Shown: positions 17,053-24,979, numbered from the stretch's first letter. The stretch is 64,000 nt of DNA from Edaphovirga cremea (GCF_003332275.1 NZ_QOVA01000003.1:62001-126000); one strand, 5' to 3'. Numbers and translations are program-made. Notes: generated by a model not told the origin, from the letters alone.

Positions 17053-17232
17053 TCATCCTTTTGGCTCAATGCCGCGCTGTTGCAACTCCTTGCGGATGAT
17101 GCGTTTTATCCATGCGGCCAAGGATTCATCACCGTCTTGGCGTTGTGCTTCTTCCATCAAATCGCGCAGTTCAGGATCTAGCCGAAATTGGAATGGTGGA
17201 TTGCCACGTCTTTCATTTTTGTGTGTTGACAC
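17053..17232 (-). CDS. YlcI/YnfO-like ribbon-helix-helix protein
   Basis: 59 aa from GTG 17232, the only start in frame. It begins STHKNERRGNPPFQFRLDPEL, giving the DNA-contacting beta strand (FQFRL), and continues LRDLMEEAQRQDGDESLAAWIKRIIRKEL, two helices of an Arc-type fold. The layout matches small YlcI/YnfO-family proteins of enterobacterial prophages. It is divergent from the Icd-like operon, whose start lies 130 bp away, and could repress that region. The gene overlaps antisense to the open frame starting at 16574. Confidence 0.6.
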   Translation of the reverse strand: MSTHKNERRGNPPFQFRLDPELRDLMEEAQRQDGDESLAAWIKRIIRKELQQRGIEPKG

Positions 17233-17362
17233 GTTCAGTACACTCGATGTAGTGTGTTTATGTGTAATTACACATTACATGCACATGAATGAAAAGGCAA
17301 CGCCCCGGAGTGGTGGAACACTACCGAGGCGTCTAACCACAACGTTAATTGGAGTAACAGTT

Positions 17363-17638
17363 ATGGCTGAAACCCAGTCTACCCAAACTCGCCCCAAATT
17401 TACATTCCTGTTCCTGGCCATTCACTTCGCTGGTGGCAAACCTACAGTGCTGCGCATAGAAGCAGATACGGAAGTAGAGGCTCGGAGCAAAATTGCGCCT
17501 TCTGATTTCACACTGATTTTTGCCGCACAAATCCGTACTGAAAGCACGCTGCAATTTCGCCGTATTGATTTGGACACCGGTCGGATTGAGCTCATACATC
17601 GACGCTACCAAATCACCGGAGAGGTGCATCATGTTTAA
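17363..17638 (+). CDS. Icd-like host cell division inhibitor
   Basis: 91 aa from ATG 17363, which follows GGAGTAACAGTT. PKFTFLFLAIHFAGGKPTVLRIEAD, ARSKIAPSDFTLIFAAQIRTES is the recurring pattern of proteins annotated as Icd-like cell division inhibitors in P4-type satellites. P4 Kil/Icd blocks host septation when expressed. The end overlaps the next start by 8 bp, and a chain of overlapping genes leads to the helicase. The frame is also open far upstream (see 16574). The inhibitor role is by family name only. Confidence 0.6.
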   Translation: MAETQSTQTRPKFTFLFLAIHFAGGKPTVLRIEADTEVEARSKIAPSDFTLIFAAQIRTESTLQFRRIDLDTGRIELIHRRYQITGEVHHV

Positions 17639-17834
17639 ACAACTCTCCTCATTAGAAGAAATTGCAGAACAAGCCACCCACTTGAATGCATTGCTCATCG
17701 CTTTAAGTCTGGCAAGAGAAAATATTGCAAAGGGAGACATGGAAGATCTTATAGATCTCGCTTTGAACCTTTCCGGACCGATAGCCATTGGTTTGATGGA
17801 ACTGGAAGGAGCTCAGGAGGTGCGCCATGTGTAA
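17631..17834 (+). CDS. Small satellite protein, paralogue 1 of 3
   Basis: 67 aa, all-helical, acidic: LEEIAEQATHLNALLIALSLARENIAKGD followed by MEDLIDLALNLSGPIAIGLMELE. It shares the layout of the next two genes: an N-terminal helix with alanine/asparagine, a hydrophobic helix containing L-L-x-L/A-S/C, an acidic break, and a last helix before a short E/A-rich tail ending in HV or HA. ATG 17631 overlaps the Icd-like stop. No database family is recognised. Tandem duplication is the simplest origin. Confidence 0.6.
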   Translation: MFKQLSSLEEIAEQATHLNALLIALSLARENIAKGDMEDLIDLALNLSGPIAIGLMELEGAQEVRHV

Positions 17835-18060
17835 TAACCTTACCCGCCTCGAACTGATTGATGCAGCAAATAATTCACAATTCTACATCAAGCAGCTACG
17901 CGGCGTTATTTGTGCTCTATCTGACAATAATAACCAAAAAGATAACGAGGAAAGTTGGCAAATAGCCGCGATTTTAACGTTGGCGTGTCTTGCCTACAAA
18001 GAGCTCGAACCGGCGGCACAATCCACCATTAACGAGCCGGGGGTGGAACATGTTGCATGA
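17827..18060 (+). CDS. Small satellite protein, paralogue 2 of 3
   Basis: 77 aa: LELIDAANNSQFYIKQLRGVICALSDNN then an acidic loop and WQIAAILTLACLAYKELEPAAQ. It overlaps both neighbours (8 bp before, 11 bp after), so all three paralogues are translated as one coupled block. It is the most divergent copy and has a longer asparagine-rich break between the helices. Function unknown. Confidence 0.6.
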   Translation: MCNNLTRLELIDAANNSQFYIKQLRGVICALSDNNNQKDNEESWQIAAILTLACLAYKELEPAAQSTINEPGVEHVA

Positions 18061-18250
18061 AATCACAATCCAGCAGGCCGCTGAAAGAGCAAATCAGGCG
18101 AGCGTTACCCTGCTGATGCTTAGCAAAGTCATTGACGATATGGAGTTTTGCGACATTGAAACTGCTGTAGTGATGGCAAGTAATCTCATTGATTCAGTAT
18201 CTGCATGGCTCATCGAAGAGCAGGCACAGCGGGAGGCCCACCATGCATAA
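18050..18250 (+). CDS. Small satellite protein, paralogue 3 of 3
   Basis: 66 aa from ATG 18050 inside the end of the previous gene. ITIQQAAERANQASVTLLMLSKVIDDMEFCDIETAVVMASNLIDSVSAWLIEEQAQ aligns by eye with paralogue 1 along most of its length; the shared tail is REAHHA against QEVRHV. GGGTGG before the start can serve as ribosome site. Function unknown; small helical proteins at this place in satellites can be anti-repressors or helper-phage interference factors, but nothing here proves that. Confidence 0.6.
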   Translation: MLHEITIQQAAERANQASVTLLMLSKVIDDMEFCDIETAVVMASNLIDSVSAWLIEEQAQREAHHA

Positions 18251-18308
18251 CCCGACCCTAAAATCGATTGAAGTTAGAACCAAGCCGGAACAAAGAGGAG
18301 GATCAACC

Positions 18309-18485
18309 ATGATCATTCCAAACACCCAATACGCAGCAGCTAATGGCGACAAAGTCACCGTCCTATCAGTTCAGTTTAACCGGGTAACTTATTTTATTGC
18401 TGGTTATGAATTATCAGTAGTCATCCCTCTTTCCCGTTTTGAGCGTGAGTTTAAGCCTGTGAATAAAAAGGCAGGTGCAAAATGA
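18309..18485 (+). CDS. DUF4222-like small protein
   Basis: 58 aa from ATG 18309, behind an excellent ribosome site (AGAGGAGG). The sequence PNTQYAAANGDKVTVLSVQFNRVTYF, then AGYELSVVIPLSRFEREFKPV, follows the DUF4222 pattern: a small beta barrel with a final RFxxEF motif, common beside satellite and prophage replication genes. ATG 18243 would give a 22-residue longer protein but has a poorer site. The stop overlaps the next start (ATGA). Function unknown. Confidence 0.6.
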   Translation: MIIPNTQYAAANGDKVTVLSVQFNRVTYFIAGYELSVVIPLSRFEREFKPVNKKAGAK

Positions 18486-18820
18486 TCAGCCCACTGAAAT
18501 TCAATGAGCTTGAAAAACGTGTTACGGCCCTCGAGCTGGCGCTGGCTGCTATGGCCCGTAAAGACACCTGCCCAGAAGGTATGGCACCGCTGAGCACTAT
18601 GGCGGCTGAGATGGGAATTTCTACCAAGAAAGCCGAGGAACTGGCTCGTAACAGCGGCGTGCTGATCGTCCGTCACGGTGCCAGCTATGCAGTGCATGAA
18701 GGCAAATTCCGTGAAGCGGCCACAATCATTATTCGCGGTGCCAAGCGTAAATACGGTAGCAAGTACTGGTATCACCCCCTGATCGGCAAATTCACCATGT
18801 CAGCGAGGCCGCAGCTATGA
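18482..18820 (+). CDS. Hypothetical satellite protein with coiled-coil start and HTH
   Basis: 112 aa. Residues 1-27 look like a short coiled coil (FNELEKRVTALELALAAMA). Residues ~36-70 resemble a helix-turn-helix (PLSTMAAEMGISTKKAEELARNSGV), and the basic end (AKRKYGSKYW) could contact DNA. It overlaps both neighbours by 4 bp (ATGA), directly before the helicase, so it is probably a replication or control partner. The family is not recognised. Confidence 0.6.
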   Translation: MISPLKFNELEKRVTALELALAAMARKDTCPEGMAPLSTMAAEMGISTKKAEELARNSGVLIVRHGASYAVHEGKFREAATIIIRGAKRKYGSKYWYHPLIGKFTMSARPQL

Positions 18821-20577
18821 CTATTGAGGTTCTTAACCCAGAGGTGATGTCTGATGCGTTGTTCTCTTGTGTTTATCGCTGGATCAACGGTCATCCGATA
18901 GACAAGAAAGAAGCCAGTGCCGCGGGAGCCCGCCATCGTGACAAGACATCACGTTATGGCGCCCTGGCTCAGAAGCTGAAAACCTTTGTCCCTGGTGGTG
19001 GTGTGACTTATGAATGGCTTTGCGAAAACGGATTAGTCCTGACCGACAGTGAAAAGCAGAGAAAGACCCGTGCTGAGCTGATAGCCGGATTTCTTGGTGA
19101 AAATGAAGTAAAGGCGCTTCTTTGCGATAACGAACGGATCAACCGGCTATTCCCTGCACCAATAGTGAAGAAAACCAAAAATAAGCCAGAACCTTTCATT
19201 TCGGTCGATGGAACTACCCCAACGCTTAATCAAATGGGGCCAAGCCAGCGCGGGGAAGTGCTGTTATCTCATTATGACGGCCTACTTGCGCTTAATGGCG
19301 ATTCTGACACGGTACATCACTACAACGATGTTATCTGGCAGCCCGTTTCTGATAAGGCGCTGGCGCGGGAAATGGCGGCAATTTTCATGGAGTCGAGAGT
19401 GCCTTACTCCATGCCGGCTATGAAGAACGCTGTTGATACCATGAAATTAAGCCTGCCAATAATGGGTACCACCGCGCGTAACCTGATCGGCTTCAGCAAC
19501 GGTGTTTTTGATACCAGAGAAGGTTCATTCAGAGAGCATCGTAAAGAGGACTGGTTATTGATCGCCAGCGATGTGGAGTTTGTTCAGGCTGCGGAAGGGG
19601 AGAACCTCACCACGCATGCACCGGCATTCTGGAAGTGGCTGAACTGGTCTACTGCTGGTAATGCCCGGAAAGCGGATCGTGTGCTGGCTGCGCTGTATAT
19701 GGTGATGGCGAACCGGTATGACTGGCAGTTATTTCTTGAGATAACTGGCGCTGGTGGGAGTGGTAAAAGCGTGCTGGCGGAAATCTGCACAATGCTGGCA
19801 GGGAAAGCCAACACGGTATCAGCCAGCATGAAGGCGCTTGAGGAGCCAAGGGAAAGGGCGCTGATAGTGGGTTACTCCCTTATCATCATGCCTGACATGT
19901 CGCGCTATGCGGGCGATGGGGCAGGAATTAAGGCCATTACTGGCGGTGATAAGGTAGCGATAGACCCAAAACATAAAGCGCCCTATTCCACCCGGATACC
20001 TGCGGTGATTCTGGCGGTGAACAATAACGCCATGTCATTCAGTGACCGGAGCGGCGGTATATCGCGGCGACGGGTGATTTTCAACTTCTCGCAGGTTGTA
20101 CCAGAAAATGAGCGTGATCCGCTGTTGTCGGAAAAAATAGAGGCAGAACTGCCGGTGATCATTCGTCACCTTCTGATACGTTTTGCCGACCAGTCAGAAG
20201 CGAAGCGGCTTTTGTTCGAACAGCAGAAATCAGAAGAGGCGCTGGCCATTAAACGTGAGGGTGATTCGCTGGTGGACTTCTGCGGCTATCTGATGGCGTC
20301 AATGCAATGTGATGGCCTATTCATTGGTAATGCCAGCATCATTCCGTTTAACCCGCGCAAGTACCTGTATCACGCGTACCTAGCTTACATGCAGAGCAAC
20401 GGGCTGAATAAACCGGTTTCACTCAATCGGTTTGCTACTGACATGCCTGGTTCAATGGCTGAGTACGGCAAAGAGTACATCAGGAAGAAAAGCACCAAGG
20501 GAAACATGCGTTCTAACATCAGGCTGGGCGAGGATGCAGAGGAATGGCTACCACAGGCCACAGGGGGTACAGAGTAA
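18817..20577 (+). CDS. P4-type replicative helicase (primase family C-terminal part)
   Basis: 586 aa. The core from ~residue 220 is a superfamily-3 helicase of the P4 alpha/D5 type: Walker A GAGGSGKS at 311-318, a Walker B-like LIIMPD at 355-360, and the SF3 motif C segment ILAVNNN at 398-404, followed by SGGISRRRVIF. P4 alpha is ~777 aa with an N-terminal primase; here the ~200 N-terminal residues show no zinc finger or primase signature, so priming may come from the host. An iteron array begins 14 bp after the stop, which fits a helicase that recognises its own origin. Confidence 0.88.
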   Translation: MTIEVLNPEVMSDALFSCVYRWINGHPIDKKEASAAGARHRDKTSRYGALAQKLKTFVPGGGVTYEWLCENGLVLTDSEKQRKTRAELIAGFLGENEVKALLCDNERINRLFPAPIVKKTKNKPEPFISVDGTTPTLNQMGPSQRGEVLLSHYDGLLALNGDSDTVHHYNDVIWQPVSDKALAREMAAIFMESRVPYSMPAMKNAVDTMKLSLPIMGTTARNLIGFSNGVFDTREGSFREHRKEDWLLIASDVEFVQAAEGENLTTHAPAFWKWLNWSTAGNARKADRVLAALYMVMANRYDWQLFLEITGAGGSGKSVLAEICTMLAGKANTVSASMKALEEPRERALIVGYSLIIMPDMSRYAGDGAGIKAITGGDKVAIDPKHKAPYSTRIPAVILAVNNNAMSFSDRSGGISRRRVIFNFSQVVPENERDPLLSEKIEAELPVIIRHLLIRFADQSEAKRLLFEQQKSEEALAIKREGDSLVDFCGYLMASMQCDGLFIGNASIIPFNPRKYLYHAYLAYMQSNGLNKPVSLNRFATDMPGSMAEYGKEYIRKKSTKGNMRSNIRLGEDAEEWLPQATGGTE

Positions 20578-20590
20578 AAGTTATAGAATA

Positions 20591-20813
20591 AGTCTCCACC
20601 CGTCTCCACTCAGTAAAATATGTATTATAAAACATATGGTTAATGGGTGGAGACCTTTGAATTAAGTCTCCACCTAGTCTCCACCTCTCCACCCAAAAGA
20701 TAAAAAGGTGGAGGCTTAGGGTGGTGACTTACGGAGACCTAAAAACATAGTCACCACCCATTAATATCATGATTTTAATAAAGAAAATGGCTTGGGTGGA
20801 GAGGTGGAGACTT
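20591..20813. repeat. Iteron array, probable replication origin of the satellite
   Basis: About ten copies of GGTGGAGAC or close variants occur in both orientations within 225 bp. Examples are AGTCTCCACC 20591, CGTCTCCACT 20601, GGTGGAGACC 20646, AGTCTCCACCT 20665 and 20676, CTCTCCACCC 20685, GGTGGAGGC 20707, GGGTGGTGACTT 20719, and GGGTGGAGAGGTGGAGAC 20794. AT-rich stretches lie between and to the right. Position behind the P4-type helicase gene matches the iteron-containing ori/crr regions of P4-like elements. Confidence 0.7.
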
Positions 20814-20994
20814 AAAAGCATAATTTTATTTTTTATCACATAGAGGAATAATATTGGCTGAATTGAAACGGAAACATCAACATCCATGAAAAACAGGTGA
20901 GAGGGTGTGGGATGGAAAGCTTAACGATGGCATGATCTATAATTTCAAGTCAAAATGATTTTTTGAGAGAGCCGAAGTTAACTATTAGGTGTAA

Positions 20995-21069
20995 AATAAT
21001 CAACAAAAATCAGTTGATTATTCATCTGGGTTTGTGTACATTGACGGTGACCCATAGGATATATGGGTC
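20995..21069 (+). promoter_or_regulatory. Promoter and two operator-like palindromes before the XRE gene
   Basis: A -35 TTGATT (21014-21019) and a -10 TACATT (21037-21042) are 17 bp apart. A 10-bp inverted repeat, AATAATCAAC/GTTGATTATT (20995-21004 with 21013-21022), covers the -35 box. A second, GACCCATA/TATGGGTC (21049-21056 with 21062-21069), covers the start point. Binding of the downstream XRE protein would shut off its own promoter. Confidence 0.6.
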
Positions 21070-21092
21070 TGTAACATTAAGAGAGGCACATC

Positions 21093-21452
21093 ATGTTAAC
21101 GCCGTTTGGTAAGACAGTGAGAAAAATACGGATAGACCTCGGCATTACTTTAAAAAGTATGGCTGAGGCTATGGGTATGACTTCCTCTTATCTATCAGCG
21201 ATCGAGACTGGTAAGCGGACAGTCACCAAGCCTATTTTGGATAGTATTATTAATTTCTTTAACGCCAGTCCAGAACAAAAAGAAGAGCTACTTAAAGCAG
21301 CCAGAGATTCGCAGCAGACCGTTGAGATTAATTTGTCAGGTAGAGGGGAAAACGCTCGTCAGGTTGCGATGGCATTTGCCCGAAACTTTGATGAACTAAG
21401 TGACACTGATTTTGCAAAATTGCGAAATCTTTTGAATAAAAATAACAAGTAG
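21093..21452 (+). CDS. XRE-family repressor
   Basis: 119 aa with an N-terminal helix-turn-helix of the Cro/CI type (IDLGITLKSMAEAMGMTSSYLSAIETGKRTVTKPIL, residues ~10-50) and a helical C-terminal part for dimerisation. It is followed 8 bp later by an ImmA/IrrE metalloprotease, the ImmR-ImmA arrangement in which the protease cleaves the repressor after a signal. Operator-like palindromes overlap its own promoter. Probably the satellite maintenance or immunity repressor; an XRE/peptidase toxin-antitoxin role is the alternative. Confidence 0.8.
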   Translation: MLTPFGKTVRKIRIDLGITLKSMAEAMGMTSSYLSAIETGKRTVTKPILDSIINFFNASPEQKEELLKAARDSQQTVEINLSGRGENARQVAMAFARNFDELSDTDFAKLRNLLNKNNK

Positions 21453-21460
21453 GGGGCTCC

Positions 21461-21982
21461 TTGAGCGGACAAGATTATCGTGTACCCCCACAAAGCCGAG
21501 ATTCAATCAGGGGCCTTGTGAGATCATTAAGGGGAACTTTTCGGATTACTGGACCTTCGTTTCCAATCATGGAAGTGATTGAGTTCGCTCTACCGCAACT
21601 TATTCCTGGGTTTATGTTCGAAGCTGGTGATATTAACGATATGGGTGGAACACATGGATTAACCTACCCACAAGAAAATCGTCTGATCTTGCGGGAAGAT
21701 ATCTATGAGGGGGCTCTAAATGGAAATGGTCGTGACAGAATGACGGCCGCACATGAGCTTGGACATCTGCTCCTGCATAAGAACATAGCGTTTGCCAGAG
21801 CCGCTCCTGGTGTAAATATCAGGGCATTTGAAAGCAGTGAATGGCAGGCAAAGTGTTTTAGTGGGGAATTGTTAGTACCAGCAACACACTCAGCGGTTTT
21901 TAAAACGATGCCTGCTGAAAAAGTCGCAATAGTTTGTGGGGTTTCAGTAGACGCTGCTAGATACCAAGTAAATAGAATGTAA
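21461..21982 (+). CDS. ImmA/IrrE-family metallo-endopeptidase
   Basis: 173 aa from TTG 21461. The zinc motif HELGH (residues 98-102) and the following LLLHKN are intact, with KCFSGELLVPA downstream as in ImmA/IrrE proteins (usually EANxFAAxLLMP). The partner gene encodes an XRE repressor, the expected cleavage target. It ends in a CCCCCTGCAT/ATGCAAGGGG hairpin. This forms a plausible switch for inducing the element. The TTG start is chosen because no ATG lies near the conserved region. Confidence 0.8.
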   Translation: MSGQDYRVPPQSRDSIRGLVRSLRGTFRITGPSFPIMEVIEFALPQLIPGFMFEAGDINDMGGTHGLTYPQENRLILREDIYEGALNGNGRDRMTAAHELGHLLLHKNIAFARAAPGVNIRAFESSEWQAKCFSGELLVPATHSAVFKTMPAEKVAIVCGVSVDAARYQVNRM

Positions 21983-22134
21983 AAACCCCCTGCATGGCGC
22001 CAACCAATGCAAGGGGCTACAGGTGACGATACCAAGAGCGTCATCACCAAGAACTTCTCAAACGCATCCTGAAGCTAACACTTTTGGAGAGATGGTTCAA
22101 GGAAAAATCTCTCTGGTTAAGGAGGTGTTTATGG

Positions 22135-22284
22135 ATGGATCTACGTTCAATTGTTTCCAATGCGGCTCCGAAAGGGTTCCGCTGGATCTTCTGCCGATAC
22201 CGTAAAGTTCGGGGGAAATCCGGGAAAGTACTGGATGCTCATGACTATGGTTATGAAGCTTGGGCTTTCTTAGTACGTTGCTAA
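22135..22284 (+). CDS. Small conserved protein, 49 aa
   Basis: Read from ATG 22135, 9 bp after a strong AAGGAGG. The sequence is basic and aromatic: GFRWIFCRYRKVRGKSGKVLDAHDYGYEAWAFLV. I believe similar short proteins exist on enterobacterial mobile elements, but I cannot name the family. ATG 22131 in another frame would give only 24 residues. Function unknown. Confidence 0.45.
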   Translation: MDLRSIVSNAAPKGFRWIFCRYRKVRGKSGKVLDAHDYGYEAWAFLVRC

Positions 22285-22945
22285 GTTAACTTGACGGCAT
22301 GGCTTATACCATGTCGTTTTTAGTTATCATTGACTTCTTATAAGATGCTTCATTCATTTGCATGTGATTTTCGATTTCATACATCGGTGAAATGAATATC
22401 TCTAACGTAAAAGAATAGACAGAAATGCGGTAAGAGATATCAAATGAGTTAAGTTGAAGATCTAAAAATCATTTTAATCAAAATCATGTAACATTCTACG
22501 CTTTATTCCATTTACCGCATCAATGGTCCAACCATCTCCCCCGCAGGCCTTAACCCTAGTTCGTTTAATCGGGGGAATAATCATTTTGTTGCTGAAATGA
22601 ATGCCAAGTTATTTAGACTCTTCGACAATTTGAGCAATGACACATTAGCGGTTAACGCTGGAGGGATTAGTTTAATGTCTATGATAATGATTACGTTCAG
22701 GTGAATCACCTAAGGTTTTAGTGGAGGAGTTTTCTTTTGGGAAGACTCGCATGGGTTTATCATGCATATGCTTTCTGGTGAAAGAATAGTTGCCAATACG
22801 AAACAGTTAGATTTACTGATTGAATATTTTAAAGGGTATAGGCGTTTGCAACCGAACCATTTTTGAATGGATGACGAGTTATTAGATTTAAAAATCAAAG
22901 GCATACCGATAAGTTAGTGATATGCCTTTATATTAATTCATCATT
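22285..22945. other. Stretch without intact gene; decayed DNA
   Basis: AT-rich. The only recognisable content is a broken copy of the 25147-25305 gene at about 22565-22715 (listed separately). The rest shows no credible frame. Confidence 0.5.
22565..22715 (-). pseudogene. Decayed copy of the overlapping gene pair at 25.15-25.55 kb
   Basis: On the minus strand the DNA around 22640-22700 matches 25230-25330 closely by eye. IPPALTA is kept, followed after a one-base shift by VSLL/GVIAQIVEES, then an internal TAA where the intact copy has RQQGIQSSNKMII. The end of the upstream partner (RNHYH against LNHYH) is also recognisable. The ATG of the intact gene is ATA here. The copy cannot be expressed. 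Confidence 0.6.
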
Positions 22946-23473
22946 TTATTTTTTTATTGAAATACCTGAGTTTGGGCCTTGGGGGACGCCAAGGGCTGAA
23001 TCTACGCCAGGGTGTGTACGCAGATCATGGATAATGTCTCGGGCGATAAAATTTTTTCCGATAATGGCTTGGGATTCTGGCCTTGGATTTACTGAGGCTC
23101 GTGCTCTATAGACTTCAACCGTCTGTCCACCTTCCTCTATAACCCTTGCACATAAGCCACGTGCGTATAAACGATTAAATTCTCCTTCTGCTAAAGTCGC
23201 TGCTGCGGTTACTGGTACTTTTGCTTGAGTGGTACCGCCGGTGGGTTTTTTACGCGTATGGTACTGCGCTAACAATCCTCTCCGCTGAATTTGTTTTTCA
23301 AGCCATGCGTCATCATGTGCAATGGATTCTTCGAGTAGAGATGGCCACTGTTCTTTACCATGTGGTGTGAGGTAATTACTCCTATAGAAATTATCATTGT
23401 CTTTATCGTACTGAATCTCTTCCATCATAAATTTACGTGTATTATTATCCAGATCTAAATAGTTCAATGCCAT
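22946..23473 (-). CDS. Conserved hypothetical cargo protein, 175 aa
   Basis: ATG 23473 follows GGAGAAAGGT on the minus strand. The protein reads ALNYLDLDNNTRKFMMEEIQYD, then LTPHGKEQWPSLLEESI, a basic linker, and AATLAEGEFNRLYARGLCARVIEEG. It ends with RPESQAIIGK and LGVPQGPNSGISI. Similar proteins occur in proteobacterial islands and chromosomes, but I know no function. No signal peptide or membrane segment. The frame is open 51 codons further upstream without a good start. Likely cargo of the satellite. Confidence 0.65.
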   Translation of the reverse strand: MALNYLDLDNNTRKFMMEEIQYDKDNDNFYRSNYLTPHGKEQWPSLLEESIAHDDAWLEKQIQRRGLLAQYHTRKKPTGGTTQAKVPVTAAATLAEGEFNRLYARGLCARVIEEGGQTVEVYRARASVNPRPESQAIIGKNFIARDIIHDLRTHPGVDSALGVPQGPNSGISIKK

Positions 23474-23852
23474 ACCTTTCTCCGTCGTGTATTTTGTTAC
23501 CGATAAAACATGGATATCATATTTATATTTTTGTAGAATATTTATTCGAGGCTGTTCGTTATTTCTTATGCATCTAATGGACTGTTTACTCAAAGCTTTT
23601 AAGGTATATCTTAAAAGTGTACTCAAACTTGCATCACCACTTTAGCCGTAGAACTCACGCCTTTAATCAATTACCTAGCGGTAATTTTTATTGCTTCTTT
23701 CTGCGCTTCTTTACCGCCAATCAAGACAGCCGGTTGCTACTTGGGATATGGACGGTTTTCATCGGGTGGAACACAACCAACCCAGGGCTGGTGCACTTAT
23801 TGCACCTCACAAAAAACAGAGCTAAGTTTAAAGTGGTGGTTATTCTTAAATG

Positions 23853-24353
23853 TTAAAGTGGTAGCTCGCACGCCTTGATAAACTGATCTGTAGCTTTTGT
23901 TGATCCTGACACACCACCAGATAAAGAGAACTGATTACCACCATCTTTGGTCTGCAAACCTACCAATATTTGATTTTTTGCCTGTTGAAGATTCTTGATA
24001 ATTGCTAATATCTGATCCTTATCATCAGCGGAGATCTCAAGATATTTACTGTTACGCCGCCCCGATTGGGCATCCATTTTTAGTGCATCGTTAGCATCGA
24101 TTTTGACGATGAGAGTAAAAGGAACTCGTGAAATAGTTTCCTGATCGCTGTGCCTTTGAATGTAAGAAATGGAAACCATTTTATTGGTGCAATCAAAAAT
24201 CAAAGCTGCTTCGGTTCCCTGCAGATCACCCAACATTGTTGCTTTTTTGCCGCCAGTGAAAAGATCATCATCAACCTGGGTTGTCCACTGTGCATGAGCA
24301 AAGGGTGTAAAAAGCATAGAAAACAAAAGAATGCATTTTATTGGATTTTTCAT
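23853..24353 (-). CDS. Secreted protein of unknown function, 166 aa
   Basis: A typical Sec signal peptide (MKNPIKCILLFSMLFTPFAHAQ, cleavage after AHA at ~21) precedes a ~145-residue domain rich in beta strands (WTTQVDDDLFTGGKKATMLGD, ALIFDCTNKMVSISYIQR). A cysteine pair may form a disulphide (FDC and KACELPL). Some periplasmic proteins linked to type VI secretion have a similar build, but the match is too weak to name. ATG 24353 has a GGGGTT site. Probably cargo. Confidence 0.6.
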   Translation of the reverse strand: MKNPIKCILLFSMLFTPFAHAQWTTQVDDDLFTGGKKATMLGDLQGTEAALIFDCTNKMVSISYIQRHSDQETISRVPFTLIVKIDANDALKMDAQSGRRNSKYLEISADDKDQILAIIKNLQQAKNQILVGLQTKDGGNQFSLSGGVSGSTKATDQFIKACELPL

Positions 24354-24694
24354 TGTAACCCCAAAGTGTAAAATTTTGGATGTGATTATGAATTAATTTA
24401 CCCTATATAAAAATTTAATGTGACGAAGAGATAGCAAACTTTCAAATATCTGGAATAAAATTTTAAGATGTGCATACTCAAATTTGGGCGTTTATGAGTT
24501 ACATTGCTAATTGAAATAATTTCATTGGCAATCATTAGAATTAGAATTATCCATGTGTGTAACATAAAAACATCCCATTATGTTTTAATTACGTGCCATT
24601 ACTCTTTCCATAAATAAGGAAAATACCTATTGAGAATTCTATTTTAAAATAAGTACATAAAGGGATTTTTTCATTTTTCAGAAAGGAATATAAC
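24354..24694. other. AT-rich intergenic stretch
   Basis: About 340 bp between divergent cargo genes. Promoters for both are expected here; no distinctive structure was found. Confidence 0.4.
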
Positions 24695-24979
24695 ATGTCT
24701 GACCATCAGATTAGCTGTATCCGTAAAAGCAATAGACAGAGTTCCCATGAGAGGATTACCCACGTTGGAGGTATCAATAGTAACAAGACTCGTTGGAATA
24801 TCACCCAGCAGCAAGCGATAGAAGGGATAGAATCTGGGGAGTGGCGTTTCTACGTAAGTGTAGGAGGTTATTCAGTATGGGTGATTGTGGCAACAAGCGC
24901 TGCGGGGAATAAGTATATCAAAACACAAAATGATGGTGAACAGCCTAATAATTTGTTGAGTTTGCCAGAGTGCCCATAG
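24695..24979 (+). CDS. DUF3892-family protein
   Basis: 94 aa behind [57 protein letters not shown] and [21 protein letters not shown] follow the DUF3892 pattern as I recall it (conserved IEGI, KYLKT and LLxLPxC). The family occurs scattered on chromosomes and islands and has no settled function. It stands alone, divergent from the secreted-protein gene. Confidence 0.65.
   Translation: MSDHQISCIRKSNRQSSHERITHVGGINSNKTRWNITQQQAIEGIESGEWRFYVSVGGYSVWVIVATSAAGNKYIKTQNDGEQPNNLLSLPECP

Larger units (their letters stand above)
16574..17362 (+). other. Open 5' extension of the Icd-like frame
   Basis: From ATG 16574, which overlaps the antirepressor stop, the frame stays open for 263 codons straight into the Icd-like gene at 17363. 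Such a run without stops is unlikely by chance. The first ~50 codons (AALPGRQCQST, RRYFRSCAGATLLLSN) resemble the upstream part of some long proteins annotated as Ash/Icd-like in related satellites. Two convincing small genes lie antisense inside it. It could be a long fused protein, a separate N-terminal peptide, or an open frame kept by the antisense genes. Confidence 0.35.

Noticed and set aside
17363..17638. Naming the 91-aa protein a proven cell division inhibitor
   Set aside because: The resemblance is to proteins annotated as Icd-like; activity cannot be read from sequence.
22917..23111. Plus-strand open frame of 64 codons
   Set aside because: It is antisense to the conserved 175-aa cargo gene and has no ribosome site.
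23617..23856. Plus-strand open frame of 79 codons between two minus-strand genes
   Set aside because: Composition is not protein-like, and there is no ribosome site or family resemblance.
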